Shown: one piece after another, positions 6,320-7,624 of the stretch
Layout: every line of letters begins with the position of its first letter
Position numbering within the stretch: position 1 is the stretch's first letter
Made by a program: the position numbers and the translations under genes
The notes under the pieces: generated by a model
Database searches by the model: none
What the model saw: only the letters and a program-made list of their open reading frames with translations
What the model was told of the DNA's origin: nothing
DNA from: Deltaproteobacteria bacterium
GTDB lineage: Bacteria > Bdellovibrionota_C > UBA2361 > SZUA-149 > JADYYL01
Length of the DNA stretch: 7,624 nt
NCBI GenBank assembly: GCA_020853655.1
Contig: JADYYL010000314.1
Span: 1 to 7,624 of the forward strand
Reading direction: 5' to 3'

Positions 6320-7492
6320 ATGTCAGCGCCCAAGGTCTTGGTGGTCGAGGACGAAAGCCTCGTCGCGTTGGATATTTGCAAGAGTATCAAGCGCTTCGGA
6401 TATGAACCTCTCGGCCCGGTCGCAACCGGCGAGCAGGCGATCGAGATGGCGAAGAGTGAGCGTCCGGACCTCGTTCTTATGGATATCGTCCTCGCGGGAG
6501 CCGCGGATGGTGTCTCGGCGGCTGCCCAAATCGCCGACGCACTGGATATCCCGACCGTCTTTCTCACCGCGCATGCCGATGTTTCGACGCTCGAACGCGC
6601 GAAACTCACCCAGCCCGCTGGCTACGTGCTCAAACCGTTCGATGAGTCGCAGCTCCGGGTGACCATCGAAATGGCGCTCCATCGACGCGATCACGCCCGT
6701 GAGCAACTCGCGAAGCTGCCGGCCCATGCCAATGGGAACGGAAAGCGCGTTATTGGCAAGGTCGAAGGCGATCAACGACCTCAGTGGAAAGAGTTTCTTT
6801 CGTCGCTCTATTTCTTCGCGGAGCTTGAAGAGAGTGAGCTGGATCTGCTGTGCAACGCGATCTCGCTGAAAGTTCTTCGTCAGGGGGAGACATTGCCACT
6901 CCTGAACGACTCGGAGGCATCTCCGTTTATTGTACGAAATGGCCGCATCGCGATGATTCAGAACTCACCGGTGGGTAAGGAGCTCATCGTTGAGTTCGTT
7001 CAGCCAGGCGATATTTTCGGACTCATTTCCGCTATTGAGCCCGTTCGAGGACCACTCTCGGCTCGGGCAGTGAAGCAGACCGAGATCCTCATGATCCCGA
7101 AGCGAACTTTCCTGTTGCTGATGGAATCGCACCCTCGACTGGTGCTTCGTTTTGCGGAGTATATTTCCGGCCGACTTCGCGATGCGCAGCAGCTTGCACG
7201 CGCTCTTGCCTACGAAGATGTTCCTGCACGAGTTCTGTTTGTGCTTGATGCGCTCTCATCGCAGCTCGGTTTCCGCGAACCCTCCAACGGCCTTCTCCGA
7301 TTGGATCTCTCCCGGCAAGACCTTGCTCGTCTGACGGGAACATCTCCGGAAACGATCGTCCGCGCGCTGAAAGCACTTGAGCGCGTAGGACTCGTGGGAC
7401 TGGATCAACGGAAAACCATCGCGATTCCGGATCCCGATAGGTTGAAGGCGCACTGCCGTTCAGCCGAACAAGGCATCGCACTGCCCGGTTAG
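6320..7492 (+). CDS. Response regulator with Crp/Fnr-type output (receiver + cNMP-binding fold + winged HTH)
   Basis: Predicted phosphorylation-controlled transcription factor of 390 residues. The receiver (5-120) is complete: acidic E10-D11-E12, phosphoacceptor D55 in LVLMDIVLAG, T83 in FLTAHAD and K105 in YVLKPF. A polar linker of about 30 residues (about 125-155) leads to a cyclic-nucleotide-binding-type beta-roll (about 158-275) with the signatures FIVRNGRIAMI and VEFVQPGDIFG. A dimerisation-helix region follows, then a Crp HTH (about 329-362, with LSRQDLARLTGTSPETIVRA) and a short wing. The phosphate cassette differs from E. coli Crp: where Crp has Glu72 and Arg82-Ser83, this protein has Leu and Leu-Ser, so cAMP binding is unlikely. 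The Fnr N-terminal iron-sulfur cysteines are absent. Activity is therefore probably set by phosphorylation, with the beta-roll structural or sensing another ligand. No kinase or obvious target is adjacent. It has a strong ribosome binding site and probably its own transcript. Confidence 0.93.
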   Translation: MSAPKVLVVEDESLVALDICKSIKRFGYEPLGPVATGEQAIEMAKSERPDLVLMDIVLAGAADGVSAAAQIADALDIPTVFLTAHADVSTLERAKLTQPAGYVLKPFDESQLRVTIEMALHRRDHAREQLAKLPAHANGNGKRVIGKVEGDQRPQWKEFLSSLYFFAELEESELDLLCNAISLKVLRQGETLPLLNDSEASPFIVRNGRIAMIQNSPVGKELIVEFVQPGDIFGLISAIEPVRGPLSARAVKQTEILMIPKRTFLLLMESHPRLVLRFAEYISGRLRDAQQLARALAYEDVPARVLFVLDALSSQLGFREPSNGLLRLDLSRQDLARLTGTSPETIVRALKALERVGLVGLDQRKTIAIPDPDRLKAHCRSAEQGIALPG

Positions 7493-7582
7493 CCGAATCA
7501 GCTTCCAGGGTTGTGGTGCCGTCCTTGCGGATAAAGAAATCATACGGGTAGCGAGTCTCGAAACCAGTGAACGGTCAGGCGT

Positions 7583-7624
7583 ATGGACGATGAGAGTCGA
7601 ACCCCCGGGCCGCCGTCTGCCAAT
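7583..7624 (+). CDS. Possible N-terminus of a downstream gene, cut by window end
   Basis: An ATG at 7583 opens a frame that runs to the window end and reads MDDESRTPGPPSAN. This polar, proline-containing start is not recognisable as a family. Support is only its open frame, same-strand orientation and position 90 bases after the previous stop. The ribosome binding site is weak (an AGG just upstream). The bases between 7493 and 7582 hold no feature I can support. An alternative ATG at 7590 in another frame is also open. Confidence 0.22.
   Translation, partial: MDDESRTPGPPSAN

Noticed and set aside
7089..7566. Minus-strand frame running from the 3' gap into the regulator gene, with a protein-like stretch including YPYDFFIRKDG
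   Set aside because: It has no stop in the gap and continues through the conserved Crp module on the opposite strand, so it would need a full overlap with a real gene; no family match.
7583..7624. tRNA-like signals on the minus strand: a GGTTCGACTC T-loop motif (7594-7603) and an ATTGGCAGAC D-loop-like motif at the window end
   Set aside because: The two motifs are too close to hold an anticodon arm, the T-stem pairs poorly, and no acceptor stem with CCA can be assembled; at most a degenerate relic.

Overview
The window reads as a gene-dense chromosomal stretch from a Gram-negative, proteobacteria-like bacterium of moderately high GC. All supported genes lie on the + strand. The Gram-negative reading rests on a type IV pilus/type II secretion prepilin peptidase, a sigma-54 activator, an exported DUF4124-type protein and an arabinose-5-phosphate isomerase of the LPS Kdo pathway. 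No gene fixes the genus. There are no transposases, rRNAs, complete tRNAs or CRISPR arrays.

Layout. (1) 1-2159: the 3' part of a prepilin peptidase gene (pilD-like), coupled to an NtrC-family response regulator (receiver, AAA+, Fis HTH). (2) 2213-3507: a secreted Cys-containing protein of unknown function, overlapping by ATGA a SIS-only KdsD/GutQ-type isomerase. (3) 3508-3691: a short gap, then ribD (3692-4672), a deaminase/reductase whose reductase half departs from the common motif. (4) 4673-4970: a 298-base gap with a very long near-continuous hairpin (4686-4757), a perfect 10-bp inverted repeat (4786-4820), a candidate promoter and a clear ribosome binding site. (5) 4971-6203: ribBA, with both halves intact. 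(6) 6320-7492: a response regulator whose output is a complete Crp/Fnr-like module (receiver, cNMP-binding fold, winged HTH). (7) 7493-7624: mostly non-coding, with a possible gene start at 7583.

How the genes fit together. ribD and ribBA supply the early riboflavin steps from GTP and ribulose-5-phosphate, but riboflavin synthase and lumazine synthase are not here. No canonical FMN riboswitch is visible before either gene. KdsD also acts on ribulose-5-phosphate, which is the only metabolic link to the rib genes and may be coincidental. The two response regulators have no histidine kinase in the window.

The content is mostly housekeeping and regulatory. The strongest unexplained signal is the 72-nt hairpin between ribD and ribBA. 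Its inner part pairs well only as a + strand RNA, because four G-U pairs would be A-C mismatches in the opposite transcript. The receiver-Crp fusion, the variant RibD reductase and the Cys-patterned exported protein are the next most interesting items.
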